In this document: piece by piece, positions 1 to 16,849 of the stretch
How positions within the stretch are numbered: the stretch's first letter is position 1
Layout: every line of letters starts with the position of its first letter
From: Siphlonurus alternatus
Lineage: Eukaryota; Arthropoda; Insecta; Ephemeroptera; Siphlonuridae
NCBI GenBank assembly: GCA_949825025.1
Contig: OX463780.1
Coordinates: 23,452,229 to 23,516,228 of the forward strand
Direction of reading: 5' to 3'
Length of the DNA: 64,000 bases
Translations under genes and position numbers: made by a program
Notes under the pieces: generated by a model
The model's input: only the letters and a program-made list of their open reading frames with translations
Database searches by the model: none
What the model was told of the DNA's origin: nothing

Positions 1-250
1 CCCCGAGCCTCGGTCTCAAACGTTGCACCATGGTAGTGGACAGTTCACGGACTCCGAGGCCACACTCGCCGGTAGAGGAGGCGGCGGACTCATCTTCCAT
101 TCCACGTGAAACGGAGTGGGTCTCAATTTAGCGTGCGCCTTTCCTGCGTGAGTGTTGGCGGAATACTGGAGACAGCTCGGCTGGTGAGGCGAGCACTAGA
201 GACTAGGTCTGGAGCGCCAGATCCGCTTGCCTCTGCCACTTGTTGGGTGC
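1..250. other. GC-rich left edge, possibly part of an exon
   Basis: The first 250 bases are much richer in GC and CpG than what follows. Two frames are open to the window edge. On the plus strand, PSLGLKRCT leads into MVVDSSRTPRPHSPVEEAAD and a stop near 129. On the minus strand, an ATG near 100 reads MEDESAASSTGECGLGVREL and runs off the edge. I cannot decide between the end of a plus-strand gene, the start of a minus-strand gene and a bidirectional promoter region. Confidence 0.3.
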
Positions 251-523
251 TCCCTCCCTCACCACCCACCACAGCCAGCCAGCCAGTCAGTACTACCTAC
301 CTCCCCTCATATCGACACTTCGTACCCCTACATCCCTTTCGTCATACTGCTGCAACTCTCTCTATGTCTCTCTCTTTCTCTCCCTCTCCCTCCCTCCTTC
401 TCACCCTTTCTATACCCAATGTCGACCTTTCTCCCTATATGTCAACCTATTTCCCTGACCCCCTCCATCTCTACATCCCTTGGTTCCTTCTACTGGTTTC
501 TCCCCCCCCCCTTTCTCTCTCTT

Positions 524-524
<1 letters not shown>

Positions 525-581
<57 letters not shown>
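525..581. repeat. (TC)n microsatellite
   Basis: Almost pure TC on the plus strand, following a C- and TC-rich stretch from about 340. Confidence 0.97.
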
Positions 582-584
<3 letters not shown>

Positions 585-2931
585 ATAATATAAATTGCAC
601 TAGAAAGCATCAGTAACGTAACCGGACGATACATGTCGTTGCCAGACATTCAACTATATTTTCTTTTCCATTATTCACTTCATAATAATAACTTTATATA
701 AGTTTATGTATTGTTATAAAATTTTAATTACATATTTTTTTTTATTTTTTTTTGTTGTCTTTTTATGACAACAATATTACAACATAGGTTATATAGAACA
801 CGTACCCTACTTTACTTAATTGAAAATGTTAGTTCTGTTATATAACCAATTTGTTATTATGTAACAAGAATTATAATTATTATAATTTTTTTTTTAAACT
901 TGAAAATTTATCAATTTACATCAAAATAGCATAAAGAATTAATAAAAGATACATTCTAGATTATAAATTATAATTGCAATTACCAGCTTAAAAGGCTACA
1001 TCAAGTTAGAGAATAGTAACTTAAAATTTCGCTTTCCCACGTAAACCATCATGACCTGCATGCACGCCTTGAGGCTATGCAGCTATAGTATTACACCAAT
1101 GACCGAATGTTGTTTACATGTTTTACTTTGATAAAGGTTCAGTTGATTGCATTCAAAAATTAAAAAAATTAAAATTCTTTATTAATTCCATTCATCCTAC
1201 AATCATAGATATAATTAATAATCTACAGATTTGAGATTTGTATTTCGTGCTGGGATTTTAGACACACTTAGCAACAGGTTACCAAAGTGTTGCGCATCGT
1301 TTTCACTCGCCTTTGTCACTTTCATCAAATAATCATTCTAGATAAATTATTATTTTATGCGTACGTTTATTCTAAAAGCTTTCATCAGATTTTTCTTTGT
1401 GTAAAACAAAAGTTGACTGAAAATCAGTAAACTTTATAATTTACTTAAACTTAAAGAAAGTTAAATTTTAAGTTTTGTTCCTTTTAGTGTCGTAGTTATC
1501 AAAAAGTTACAATTTATAACAAAGCACGGCATTTTGATATCACACATAAAAACAACTTTTGAAATACTGTTTCATTATTAATTATTATATCCTTTGACGA
1601 TATAGATAGATAGATATATTTAAAACAAAAAAAAAAAAACTAAAAGCTTAATTAGCATTGAGTTAATTTATATTCATGACTTCGATTTGTGAAGTCATTT
1701 TCAAGAAATTGGTTAAATGTATATGTCACTCATGCACTTTAATTGAGACGAAGTTATAGCATATTTTATTTTTCATATTCTTCCGTCGAACACTGTAACA
1801 AAATCACAATTCAGATTAAAAAACCGGATCAATATATTTTTGGTATTAATAAGTCAAGCACTCGCTTAATCAGAAGGTTAATCATGGAGTATATATAGAA
1901 TCTTGATCTATGTATATAAATATGTAAATAGTATATAAATAGTAGCTAATAGCTATGTACCATAAATAGGACTCCACTCATGAAGGAGATACCCAGAAAG
2001 GTAAAAATTTTTATCAACATATTTTAACCAGTAACCACGGTTAGTGTCATTGAATTATATTATTCTTTATACTAACGGTAAGCGTGATCAGTGCACTGAA
2101 AAAGCTAATTATCATCCATGCAGGTTAATTAGTGAATCGCGCTCTCTATGACGTAGATATACATGTTATGGAGAGCGCATACATTATACTAATTATAAAA
2201 TATCTATATGGCGTTATATAGATTTTTAATATATTTTTATTACAGAAATTTATAAGAAAACTTAAATCATTTTAATATTATATAGTATATTAAAATATTC
2301 AACTTTTTTATTAATTAAATAACAGGCACGCTGTAAAATAATGTCAGTTTATGCATAATTTAAATATAATAAGGTAGCAGCTATGAATTTATATTGAAAT
2401 ATATAAAAGAAGGTATATTTTTATTATTATAATATAGATTTTGTTTATATTCTCCTCTTGTTCGTTGGCTGCATGTGAAACATGACCCACATGTCAAGTA
2501 GCTACAGGTGAACTAATCAATTCTCTTGTCATTTGTATACACCTGTCAACCCTTACTAAATACCCTCAACCCCTCTTATACTCATCCCTGAAATCCTCTT
2601 AAACCCCCTCCCCACTTCATTTACTCACAAGATCTCTCCACGCGCGTCTCTCAGATTTTATTCTCCTTATTTTATTTTCCCGCTTGCCTCAATCTTGTTT
2701 CCGTCAGCTTGGAAAATTCACAGTTTCTTTTTTTCTATTTAAATTAGTCAAGCTACTGATTTAAATTAAATTTTCTAGAGGGGAAAAAAAAAAGAAACTT
2801 AACATTTTTACTATTGACTTTTAAATATAATCAATAAGAAAAAAAGTGCGCGGGTTCTTTTTATTATTATTAACATCATTTTAACCATGGCTGTAAATAA
2901 TCAAATTTTGTTTTCATTTCCTTACCCACAT

Positions 2932-2934
<3 letters not shown>
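582..2934. other. AT-rich DNA, no gene seen
   Basis: A/T runs and short open frames only. No splice-site-bounded coding segment is recognised on either strand. Confidence 0.7.

Positions 2935-3022
<88 letters not shown>
2935..3022. repeat. (TC)n microsatellite, 88 bases
   Basis: Uninterrupted TC repeat on the plus strand. Confidence 0.98.
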
Positions 3023-3026
<4 letters not shown>

Positions 3027-3689
3027 ATTTCTTTATCAACTTCTGTTCTACTATTGCTTTATTAAATTTTCTTACAACATATCTTAAAAAAAAATCCAAG
3101 AAAAATTGAAAATATGAAATATATTACTAATTTTCTATGGTATAAAGATTGAATAAAAAAATATTATTTCTTTTAAAAATTCTGCAACAAAAGAATCTGT
3201 GTGTTTAATTAAAATGTACGGCTCATAATAGCTTATGCATAAAAATTTATAATTTATTTAAATGCACAGTGTATTCAAGTATATATAGTATAAAAGCATG
3301 AAAACAGTAAATGAGTAAAATGTTCTATTTTTAGACATGCACATGAAACAACCACAAAGGGAATGATGTTGTGACGTACATTGAGATATGCATTTATTAT
3401 ATAGAGAATGAAATTTGTTGTTGTGACGTCAGCAGTAAAATATACTGCGTGGACCATAGAAATAACATATTTACAACAAGTTTTTATATAACCAACATAG
3501 TGGTTTACTGGAAAAGGGCGCAGCTCCATTGATATTCAAGATGGAATTGGAAACTAGAACTGATGTGAAGTACACTGAAGGACACAAGTTTAGTATCTAC
3601 ACACTTGTAGATATATATCTATATATATCATAATGCTTAGCTGTTTTTTTCATAATTTTTTTCATTTGTTTGACTAAATTTAGCGGAGA

Positions 3690-4175
3690 TCAAACATCAT
3701 CATCATAGCATAACCATGGCGTAAGGTATACAGTCTGTATTTTATTATAAATGTATTATTACAATGCGGAGAGTAATACAATTTACAATGCTGCTTCCTA
3801 CAGCATATTCTGCTATTGGTGTAAGCATTCAAACTTAACAACAGTATTAACAACAGTTGGAAGGATTGATAGGAAAGGAGGCGGCTGTGGCCTTGTGTTA
3901 GGAACTGCCCCGGCATTTGCCTGGGAGTGACGATGGGACCCAGAAAACCATCGTCGAAGGCAGGTGGCACCAAAGGGATCGACCTTCAGCACCTCCCGAA
4001 TACAGGCAGTATAGTGGAAGAACATACATGCCATCCCTCGGGAACTTATCAGAACACGCTGCCATACCTCAGCTCGAAGTGACGAAAGGTCACCTGAGCC
4101 AAGACAGGAAGCGATCCTGGGTCTCCCGAGCGATAGGCAGAGATCAAACCACTACGCTACGCTGTTCGGTAGACA
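3690..4175 (-). mobile_element. tRNA-derived SINE-like element
   Basis: On the minus strand the head GTAGCGTAGTGGTTTGATC (4145-4163) fits a tRNA A box. About 30 bases later GGGAGACCCAGGATCGC is a degenerate B box, as in tRNA-derived SINEs. A GC-richer body of about 300 bases follows, then an AT-rich tail ending in ATGATGATGATG-type repeats near 3695. The head also appears as an inverted duplication: GTAGACACTAACGCCATGG (4170-4188) pairs with CCATGGCGTAGTGTTGAGTG to about 4226. The family is not identified. Confidence 0.5.
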
Positions 4176-4472
4176 CTAACGCCATGGCTATAACATAGCC
4201 ATGGCGTAGTGTTGAGTGTCTACCCCCCCCTCCTTCCCACAACAAACAAACAAAAAAAACTCTTTCCCCAATTACATTTCTGATCGATTCTATTGAATTT
4301 ATACATGCGGATACGGCTGATAAATAGTGTATATGTATGACCAACTAATCGATTTCGATTGCCCAAAACTCAAAAGTGTGCAGCCTTTTGTAAAATAAAA
4401 AATATAAATTTGCACACTTCCAAAGACTTCTCTTGTTTAAATTTTTTCAACTTCTTTTGATATAATTATAGT

Positions 4473-4593
4473 AGGTCTGTTCGTAAACCCTGCTCGGTGT
4501 ACACTTTCCACACCCAATCGACCTTAAATCTCATGTACATAAGGTCGATTGGGTGCAGAAAGTGTACACCGAGCAGGGTTTACGAACAGACCT
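4473..4593. mobile_element. Foldback MITE, family A copy 1
   Basis: A near-perfect 121-base hairpin starting AGGTCTGTTCGTAAACCCTG and ending with its inverse, flanked by TA on both sides, as for Tc1/mariner-type MITEs. The arms contain ACCTTATGTACATG and CACCCAATCGACC. Confidence 0.8.
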
Positions 4594-5054
4594 AATATAA
4601 AAAAAATATATATTTGTTTTGTATGGAAAAAATAAAAAATGTTAAAAGTTATAATTTTATGTTTCATTTCATTGTCTTACAAAATTATTTCAATTGACAG
4701 TAAGTGATGGTACATCAAACATAGAATTATATACAGTACCAGAATAATTTTTTGCTGTACATATTACATTTGATTTTTTTTATATGCTGCTTGATATAAT
4801 ACATGAGAAAAATAAATTGGTCTCGTTATCAAGCCTGGACGTTACAAGTGCCACACAATTACATATACGAAGAACAAATATGAATTTGTGACGTCAGAGC
4901 TGTCTTGTGTGTCTGGAGAGAACCGGATATAGCCAGCCTTGTTTGCATTAGTCGTCGAGTAGTAGCAGCCAGCAGCACTCGGTTTGCTGCTGTGGAGCGT
5001 TTGCACCCTTTCAGCACGTCTTTCTGATGGTACTGCTGCCGGGCACGCACCCCA

Positions 5055-9636
<4,582 letters not shown>

Positions 9637-9642
9637 TTTATT
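9637..9642 (-). terminator. Poly(A) signal of the protease transcript
   Basis: AATAAA on the minus strand lies 20 bases beyond the stop codon of exon 9 and would end a very short 3' UTR. The hexamer is common in AT-rich DNA, but its place is as expected. Confidence 0.5.
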
Positions 9643-9661
9643 TAAAAAAAGTTCCCGCCAC

Positions 9662-9928
9662 TCATGTTCCGATCACCCTCTGTATCCACTTGACGTAGTT
9701 AGGCACCTTGGTGTATATTCCGAACTTGCCCCGCTTGCCGCAACCTTCACCGAAGCTCGTGATCCCGTAGATGGTCCACCGACCTCCCACATTGCACAAC
9801 AAGGGGCCCCCGGAGTCCCCAGCACACGAGTCCATTCGACCACGTGGGTGTCCCGCACAGAACATGTTGCTCGTGATGTAGTAGTCCTCGTACACGTCTC
9901 GGCAAACCTCGTTCGGCATTATTGGAAC
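9662..9928 (-). CDS. Exon 9: protease C-terminus with catalytic serine and stop
   Basis: The last exon encodes 88 residues. It starts VPIMPNEVCRDVYEDYYITS directly after HEAE of exon 8, followed by NMFCAG. Catalytic Ser195 lies in SCAGDSGGPLLC, and the aspartate six residues before it (Asp189) predicts trypsin-like cleavage after Arg or Lys. The S1 pocket strand reads ITSFGEGCG, with Phe where Trp215 is usual, then GKFGIYTKVPNYVKWI, the normal C-terminal helix region. The stop follows VIGT. All catalytic residues are intact, so this should be an active protease. The acceptor is TTTGTTCTCCAG, phase 0. A poly(A) signal follows at once. Confidence 0.9.
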   Translation of the reverse strand, partial: VPIMPNEVCRDVYEDYYITSNMFCAGHPRGRMDSCAGDSGGPLLCNVGGRWTIYGITSFGEGCGKRGKFGIYTKVPNYVKWIQRVIGT

Positions 9929-12761
9929 CTGGAGAACAAACAGAGAATTTATTGTCAAATCCATATGTTGCAGTGATGATATCTGCTTAAATTTTACCAT
10001 TTAAATTTAATAAAGCACAATTCTACAATTTTTCAGTTTGAGGGTAGAGGGACATTCACTATTGCAAATACCGCTTATACCTGCACATGAGGAGATGTGG
10101 GTACAATATTCTTAATTTAAGCTATTCACTTGCAAGTCCATAGAATAAAAATATATATTACATGTCAGCATATTAGTGTTTAATTTTTTATTTCCTCTCT
10201 ATATATGTAAATATTTTTTAAATAAATAAATACATTTAATTTTGCTGTTTGAGTTTTCAATTTTATATATAGATGAATATTTTTATCTAAATTTGTATAT
10301 TGCAATCTTAAGACAAAATTTATATTATTGACACAAATCATATATTAATCATGTAATTCGATGTATTAATATTCAATAGCATGTTTGGTCATAAATTTTA
10401 TACTTCTTTTCAATTTCAAAAGTCTACGCACAAGTACGTTACAAATTTTATGTTTAATGACAAGTGATTTGATATATAGAATACCACGAGCCATGAAATA
10501 AATATCAATATACCTTCTCACGACGGTGTTCAATGCGGATCTGTTGACGACGGATATACATGGCATTATTCTCATGGGACGTCGTCAACGGATAAGTTTT
10601 AAACACCGCAATGTGACTAAATTAGAATAACGGACCGCGTACATATATCAGTACAACATTAAAGTCCCTTTTTATATCAATAATCTCTCAACACATACTT
10701 CATTGAACAACTAGTCAACTAGAATACAATGTTGCATTAAGGGTAAGATAACGTCACCAATGTTAAAAAAAAATCCCTCACACGAAAATTCTGAAAAAAA
10801 ATTAAAATGTTCTCCTCTACACCTCCTATCAGTAGGTAAAATATCTGGTATACAAATACGATCTAGTTTTTGAGTTATGAATTTTTAAAGTTGACTAATT
10901 TAACATGGAGAAATGGAACTTCCATGTTAAATTAGTCAACTTTAAAAATTCATAACTCAAAAAGTAGATTGTATTTGCATACCTGATATTTTAGCTACTG
11001 ATAGGGGGTGTAGAGGAGAACTTTTAAAATTTTTTCAGAATTTTCGTGTGAGGGATTTTTTTTAACATTGATTGCGTTATTTTACCCTTGCAAATAAATC
11101 AAATCAATTTTCACATATATATCATGCATACAATGTGTGTATATATTATTATAGTGAATAGAAATAAAGTATTAACTCCACATAAATAGATAAATACAAA
11201 TTTTAGGCTTTCTAGTTATAATTGAATTATAAATATTTCAATGTTATTAGGTACAAACAATTTAAAAATATAAATTTGGAATTTAATAATTAGAGTATAG
11301 TAATTAAAGCATCAAAAATTCCAACATTAAAAAAATTATATACATGAATATAAAGAATGTGTATGGAGGTATCTCTTATTATTGTATCCGGTATAAATAT
11401 TTTACTACTCACTCACTCACTCACTTAGCACGTAAAAAAAAAAATAATAAAAAAAAACATATAAAAGTCTGCTTTTTGCTTTGGTAGCAGTGGGGAAAAA
11501 AAAAGCAATGTAATAATAATATAAGCTTGGATATTAAATAAAAGTTTTTAAAAGGGCGAGGCCATGAGATGTTGAAAGCATTTTTTTTTTTTCGTCATCT
11601 TCTAGTATACAAGGTCCAGGCTGCTAATAGCCTTCCTTACTTTTCGTTTGAACTACTAAAGTTCTGATATTACGTGTATATACATGTGGGTTCAGACGAG
11701 TTCACAAATATCAACAAAATAATTAATATTCATCTCATTTCTCTTTCATTTATAGTATACAAACTATATAATTTTGTAATTTTAAAGCTTAAATTCTAAA
11801 TATTAATTCAACATTTAACATTATAAGTTGATTTTTTTGCGCAATAATTAATTTTGTAAAAAAAAATAATAATAAAATAATCTATACGTGAATCTTGCTT
11901 TAAGTGTAAGAAATTTTAAAATCTGATTTTTTAGTACAGTAAACATACAATCTAAAACTTGATAAAAAAAATACCATTAAATAATTTTTCACTGATTATA
12001 TAATATTATAATATTTGACGCATAGAAATAAATTTGCAAATGTATTATAATAAAAAAAAACTGATAAAAAATATAGACTTGATTCTTGTTCACATATAGC
12101 AATTAAATAGATAGATGCGTCTACTATGGCGTACATACATGAAGAGATGCTAATAAATTTGGCATGCTTGAGTTTAGTGAGTATGAGATGGTTACTTGCT
12201 ACCCAGCTCGTTGTGTCTACACTATTGTTGACGAGTAATTATGCTGACGTCACAATCCATTACGATGACCAGACAATAATTATAATAATAAATTAATGAC
12301 TTCATTGCATACCTATAAGTAATACAATTTGCTTAATATATTTATTTATTTTTATTTCAAATTCTTTGCCATAAAGAGCGTGCAAAGCATTTTGTTTATT
12401 TTAATGTGTTTTTTTTTCATAATTTATAAAAATATTTTTATAAATATAACTATTATATGTAAATAATTTTTTACTAAATAAACTTAATCCAAATTGAATT
12501 GAATTATTATAAAAATGAACCTGGAACCATTTCTTAAAAACGGTAAAGGCAATAACTTATATAATATGGCTGCTAGGCTAGGATTCAGGAAAGGAGGTTG
12601 CTGGGGGCTGGTCTGAATCCCACCAATAATTTTGCATTATGTAACATGTGCATTGGGTCGGGTAACTCCTTTAATAATTGGTACATTGACCTGATTCAAA
12701 ATGTCTTTATATTGGCCCCTACATGCCTGATAGCAAACTGTTACTTGGTGTTCATTCTCAC
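9929..12761 (-). other. Intron 8 of the mosaic gene
   Basis: AT-rich intron of 2.8 kb. It contains foldback copy B1 and short A/T runs. I see no further exon in it. Confidence 0.8.
10741..11087. mobile_element. Foldback element, family B copy 1
   Basis: Inverted arms of about 165 bases share TTAAAAAAAAATCCCTCACA, TGTTCTCCTCTACAC and AGTTGACTAATTTAACATGG, meeting around a short loop (AGAAATGGAACTT). It lies in intron 8. Confidence 0.75.
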
Positions 12762-12989
12762 CTCTGCTTCGTGTAGCACCTTGGTACCGACTGCGTCTGA
12801 GGGCCTTCGCTTGCCCCAGCCGATGATGGTGCACAGTTTGTGGACGGGCAACGGGTGCTTTGCGCGGGGCAGGCACGCCATGCCGCGGTAACGGTCCATG
12901 CGCACGCCGGGACCCGGCAGACGCAGCAACGCTACGTCGTTATCCACGGTGTCTGCGTCGTAACTAGGGTGCACCATCGCTTCCTCCAC
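12762..12989 (-). CDS. Exon 8: protease segment with the catalytic aspartate
   Basis: The exon is 76 codons, phase 0 at both ends. It reads VEEAMVHPSYDADTVDNDVALLRL, where DNDVALL contains the catalytic aspartate (Asp102). After that come ACLP and CTIIGWGKRRPSDAVGTKVL, the conserved CxxxGWG region. The donor GAG before GTGAGA is strong, and the acceptor is GTGTGCTTTCAG. The resemblance to arthropod clotting-type and mosaic proteases (GWGK followed by GTxVLHEAEVPI across the exon 8 to 9 junction) comes from family knowledge, not a search. Confidence 0.87.
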
Positions 12990-13672
12990 CTGAAAGCACA
13001 CGTGGCGGTCAGACACGGAGAACACGGACTTTTTTATTTAATGAATGCGCATTGAAAATACTTCTCTTAATGCTTTTCCATACTTTGTCAAATGTTTCAT
13101 TAAAAAACGATTACATGTGACGTCATAACCTTTCAGATAAATTTGCGACAAATTTTTTTGACGTCACAAACTAAATTACAGAGTCATTATTTATCAATAA
13201 TGCTTGAAAAAACATCTTTTTGGAGACTGCATGGAAAACAATTTATATATTGTTTTAAATCTTTATACTTTAAATCTTTATGATATTTTTAGTAATCAAC
13301 CACATAAGAAATCTATAATCAAATAGTCAATTTTATATAAGGGTATATGGTATATAACAGCAAAATTCATTGTTTACCAATTTTTCGGATTTAGTTTGTG
13401 ACATTGCATGCAGCAATTAAAGTTTGCTGTTGTATTGTGTGATTTAGAAGCATTTATATACATATTATATATTATACTTAATTTCAATTTAAATTGTGGA
13501 GTCAAGGAAGAAAAAGAAATTTTCCATCAACACAGTAAAGTAAGCATAATAAATTATAAAAATGATCAAATTATTTACCAGAAAAACTAGAAATGATAAC
13601 TTTTAATATTGTAACTATGTTATTACATCTCCATTATACCTTAAGAACATTTCGCACTAACAATTATTCGTG

Positions 13673-13676
<4 letters not shown>

Positions 13677-13720
<44 letters not shown>
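13677..13720. repeat. (TA)n microsatellite in intron 7
   Basis: About 22 TA units. Confidence 0.95.
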
Positions 13721-13723
<3 letters not shown>

Positions 13724-14529
13724 ATTTGATAATGAAACAGGCAACATATAACATGGAACATGGAACCCTTTTTCCAAGTCAGCTAGTGTAAAAAGAAAAC
13801 TAAAAAGCTTTATATTTATATATTTAAAATATTTAAATGCTGTATAAAACATATATATACTGTGTATAAATGTCATGCAAACTCATTTCTACTCGAAATT
13901 TAAATTTAATGTATTAAAATTTGTTTGCACTCGCTCAATTTAAACATGCAAAATTTTGTCAACAATTACTGTTTTCATTAGTTCCAAGGGTCCATATAGA
14001 GAAAGCACGAGGATTGAAAAGCACTTAAAAATATAATTAAATTACTGTATGAAATATGAATATAATAATTATGACATTTATCATTTATTTCTATGAGCAA
14101 ATATTTTGCTGTAATAACACGTACTTAAAATTAATGATTATAGTCTGATTACTAGAAATTTTACATTCAAAATAAATTCTTTATATATTAATATAGAAGT
14201 AACTTTAAAATATGAGCTTAATTTCTATATTTATGATGTTTTAGTACTTTTTAGTCTTTTACATTCATAAATAAAATCAGTGGATATTATTATTACATTA
14301 TATTACAGACTCATTCATCCTCTTAAATTTATCTTTGTGGATACAATAAGTTTAACATTTGACAAAAATAATACTTTAATGAGATTACGTACAAAAAAAA
14401 CGACACTGAAATTAATTAAAACAAAGTAAATTTAAGTGAAAAATCATGTCTATTATACATAGAATTTTTATTTATATATGCTGGAACTATAACCATTTTG
14501 TTTATTTAACTTATTGTAATTTGAAATTG

Positions 14530-15670
14530 TTTTTATTATTAGTCTTTTATTAAACACAGAAAGTGTACATATTAACAGCACTAGAAACATACATTATAAA
14601 AAAAAACATTACAATAGAACACATAAAACATACATACAAAACATATATAATAGTTACAGAATAATAGAACAATAGAAAATGATAATAAAACAATATAAAA
14701 TAAAATAACAGATGATACTAACAGCCTGTTACATCATAATAATAATATATCATATATATAATCACATATATATAAGACAAAATATGACATAGAAAATAGA
14801 TAGAATAAAAAAAACTTATTGCTTCATTGCTATTCAAAATCTATAGACTATATGAAATCTCCCCTGGCATAATCGCTAATAGACTTAATTCTAGATTTAC
14901 AGATATTTAAATGATATTGGCTACAATATTCATTACATAATTTACATACACAAGATTGTTCAGCTTTATGATAACCAGAAGATTTACAAATTAGATAGTG
15001 GAAGCCGTGAACAGCCTGGCGAGTTAAAACATTTCTAACATTGGATCTATCCAATTGGGGCAGACACCAATATTTACATGTCATAGCATCAGTGCTGTAA
15101 AACTCAGGATTAATATCCTGAGCTTTTTGATTCCTGACAGCTATAAAATTGGAATATTGATCTGTCGTTGGAAGTTTAAACATTTCTTTGATTTCTGTAA
15201 TAAAATAATTGGAATCTATCAGTTTATAGGCCAGTCTAGTTTCGGTAAATTTTGACAGACACAGTAATCTTTTAACAAACATGGCTTTTACTGATTCTAA
15301 TTTATCAAAATCGGATACAGATAAATGAGGCCATACAATTTCAATACCATAAGTAGCCACAGGGGCGACTTTTAAATTGAACAGTTTGAGCCCTGTTTTG
15401 ACGGATAGACCAGACAGCCCTGAGATAGTGTACATAACAGTGATAGCGTTCTTACATCTTTCTGTTATATGTTTAGAAAAAGAAAGCCCTGTCATTTGAA
15501 GTATTATGCCAAGATATTTAAATGAATTTAGAAATTCAATCTTTTGACCGTCACAATAAATTTCATCGTTTTTGCATAACGGTCCGCCTCTTCTAAACTT
15601 AACAACCTTGGTTTTCTCTGTGTTAATTTCTAGACCATTTGTTTTGGCCCAGATAGATAGATTATTTGTT
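14530..15670 (-). mobile_element. Non-LTR retrotransposon, 5'-truncated copy 1, in intron 7
   Basis: This is the same element as at 56.7-58.5 kb, truncated further upstream. The match starts at 15670 and runs to the shared 3' end at about 14530. The reverse transcriptase frame is open from the break point, and the last 215 residues (14848-15495) are identical to those of copy 2. I noticed only a few base changes and a shorter A/T run in the 3' UTR between the copies. It lies in the sense orientation of the mosaic gene. Confidence 0.88.
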
Positions 15671-15957
15671 TTTATAGACTGACTAATGATTCACAAATAA
15701 TTTGCAGAAAGAAATTTAATTTTGAATGAAGACTTTGAAGTTATTATAATTAATTAAGTGAAATAGAGTTGAGCATTATAATCTTCATCTAAAATGTTGC
15801 TTATTAAATCCGTGCATGAACATATAATTGCAATTTTAATAAATAAACAAATCAAAGAAACAAAATGTGTTTAGCTGTAAAAAAAATTAGCGATGCATAA
15901 CTTAAGGTCCTATATCCATATTTGTTAGATGATCCAATCGTCCTCATTTTCACTCAC

Positions 15958-16092
15958 CCTTAATTCAACTTCACTTCCTTCTGTTTCAGCAAGATTATGG
16001 TCACCAATTCTTACATAAAGTCTTTTTCTAACGCAATGAGCTGCCGTCAACACCCACCGTGGCGCCACTAGCGTTCCTCCACAAAACGCCTC
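15958..16092 (-). CDS. Exon 7: protease segment with the catalytic histidine
   Basis: The exon is exactly 45 codons, phase 0 at both ends, starting [20 protein letters not shown]. The TAAHC motif carries the catalytic histidine (chymotrypsin His57) and its disulphide partner cysteines. It ends [18 protein letters not shown], the usual surface loop before the 70-80 loop. The acceptor follows TTTGTATATAAACAG and the donor is AGG before GTGAGTG, a strong match. A separate exon for the His motif is common in animal S1 protease genes. Intron 7, which follows, holds the truncated non-LTR element at 14.5-15.7 kb. Confidence 0.85.
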
Positions 16093-16189
16093 CTGTTTAT
16101 ATACAAAGTGATTAATTAATACATTAACACCTCAGCCAGAAGAAGCTGATGCAGCGTTGCAATAGTAAATTAGTAATTAATCATGTTAC

Positions 16190-16395
16190 CTTGAAGCGGT
16201 TAAGTACAGCAACTTGCCACGGCCACCGCCCTCGCGTCGCCGCTCGGCCCCCAATAATACGCAGTGATAAACCATTGTTGCTCATGTTGTGAGGAACTCC
16301 GCACTGATGGTGCACATTGGGCTGCTCAGAGGGCACCTCGGGAATCACGAGCTTCGCCTCAGAGTCCTCGTCAGGCGCAGACGAGTCCACGTCAG
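16190..16395 (-). CDS. Exon 6B: protease light chain and activation site
   Basis: The exon encodes a split codon and 68 residues. An acidic linker (SSAPDEDSEAK) leads to a lone cysteine (HHQCGVPHN), expected to pair with the catalytic domain so that the cleaved chains stay joined. Then comes the activation site SLR followed by IIGGRAATRGRWPWQV, the classic N-terminus of an S1 (chymotrypsin-fold) protease. Arg before IIGG means activation by a trypsin-like enzyme. The acceptor is TTTTGTGTTTCATAG with two codon bases following, which needs a phase-1 donor. Exon 5 supplies one directly, giving Ala at the junction. The donor is AAG before GTAACA, phase 0. In the short product the activation Ile is residue 347 or so. 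Confidence 0.82.
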
Positions 16396-16849
16396 CTATG
16401 AAACACAAAACTCATCAGGAACGTCCTTAATATTGTTGAAGTCAGCGCAAATTAACAGTATGTTGTTCTCTTTTTTTATCGTAAATCTTATTTGACAATT
16501 TTCTTTTCAATTGTGTTAAGTTACAATTGCAATAAAAATTAAGAACTTTTTTTATTAACTTTTCGTTTCTATCTTGTTTTGCAATTTGTTTTCCAACAAA
16601 TTAATTTAGACTTTTTGGCTAAAAAAATTCCCTTATTTTAAATTTAAAGGTGATGTTGATATAACATAACTTATACTTTTTTAATTATATTTGATAACAC
16701 AAACATATATAATTTTACCCTAACTTGACTTTTTGAAGAAAAAAAAAATCAGAACCATGCAATAATGATATAACCATCAGAGAGGAGGTATGTCAATAAC
16801 TATAATGTATTTTCTGATATAACTGTGACCTGAGTACAAACACAAGTAT

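Larger units (their letters stand above)
12990..15957 (-). other. Intron 7 of the mosaic gene
   Basis: AT-rich intron of about 3 kb. It contains the (TA)n tract at 13677-13720 and the 5'-truncated non-LTR copy at 14.53-15.67 kb. Nothing else gene-like is seen. Confidence 0.8.

Noticed and set aside
410..649. Open frames translating the (TC)n tracts as Ser-Leu or Arg-Glu repeats, also at 2887-3087, 4984-5277 and 30210-30618
   Set aside because: They are the microsatellites themselves read in frame, with no flanking coding sequence.
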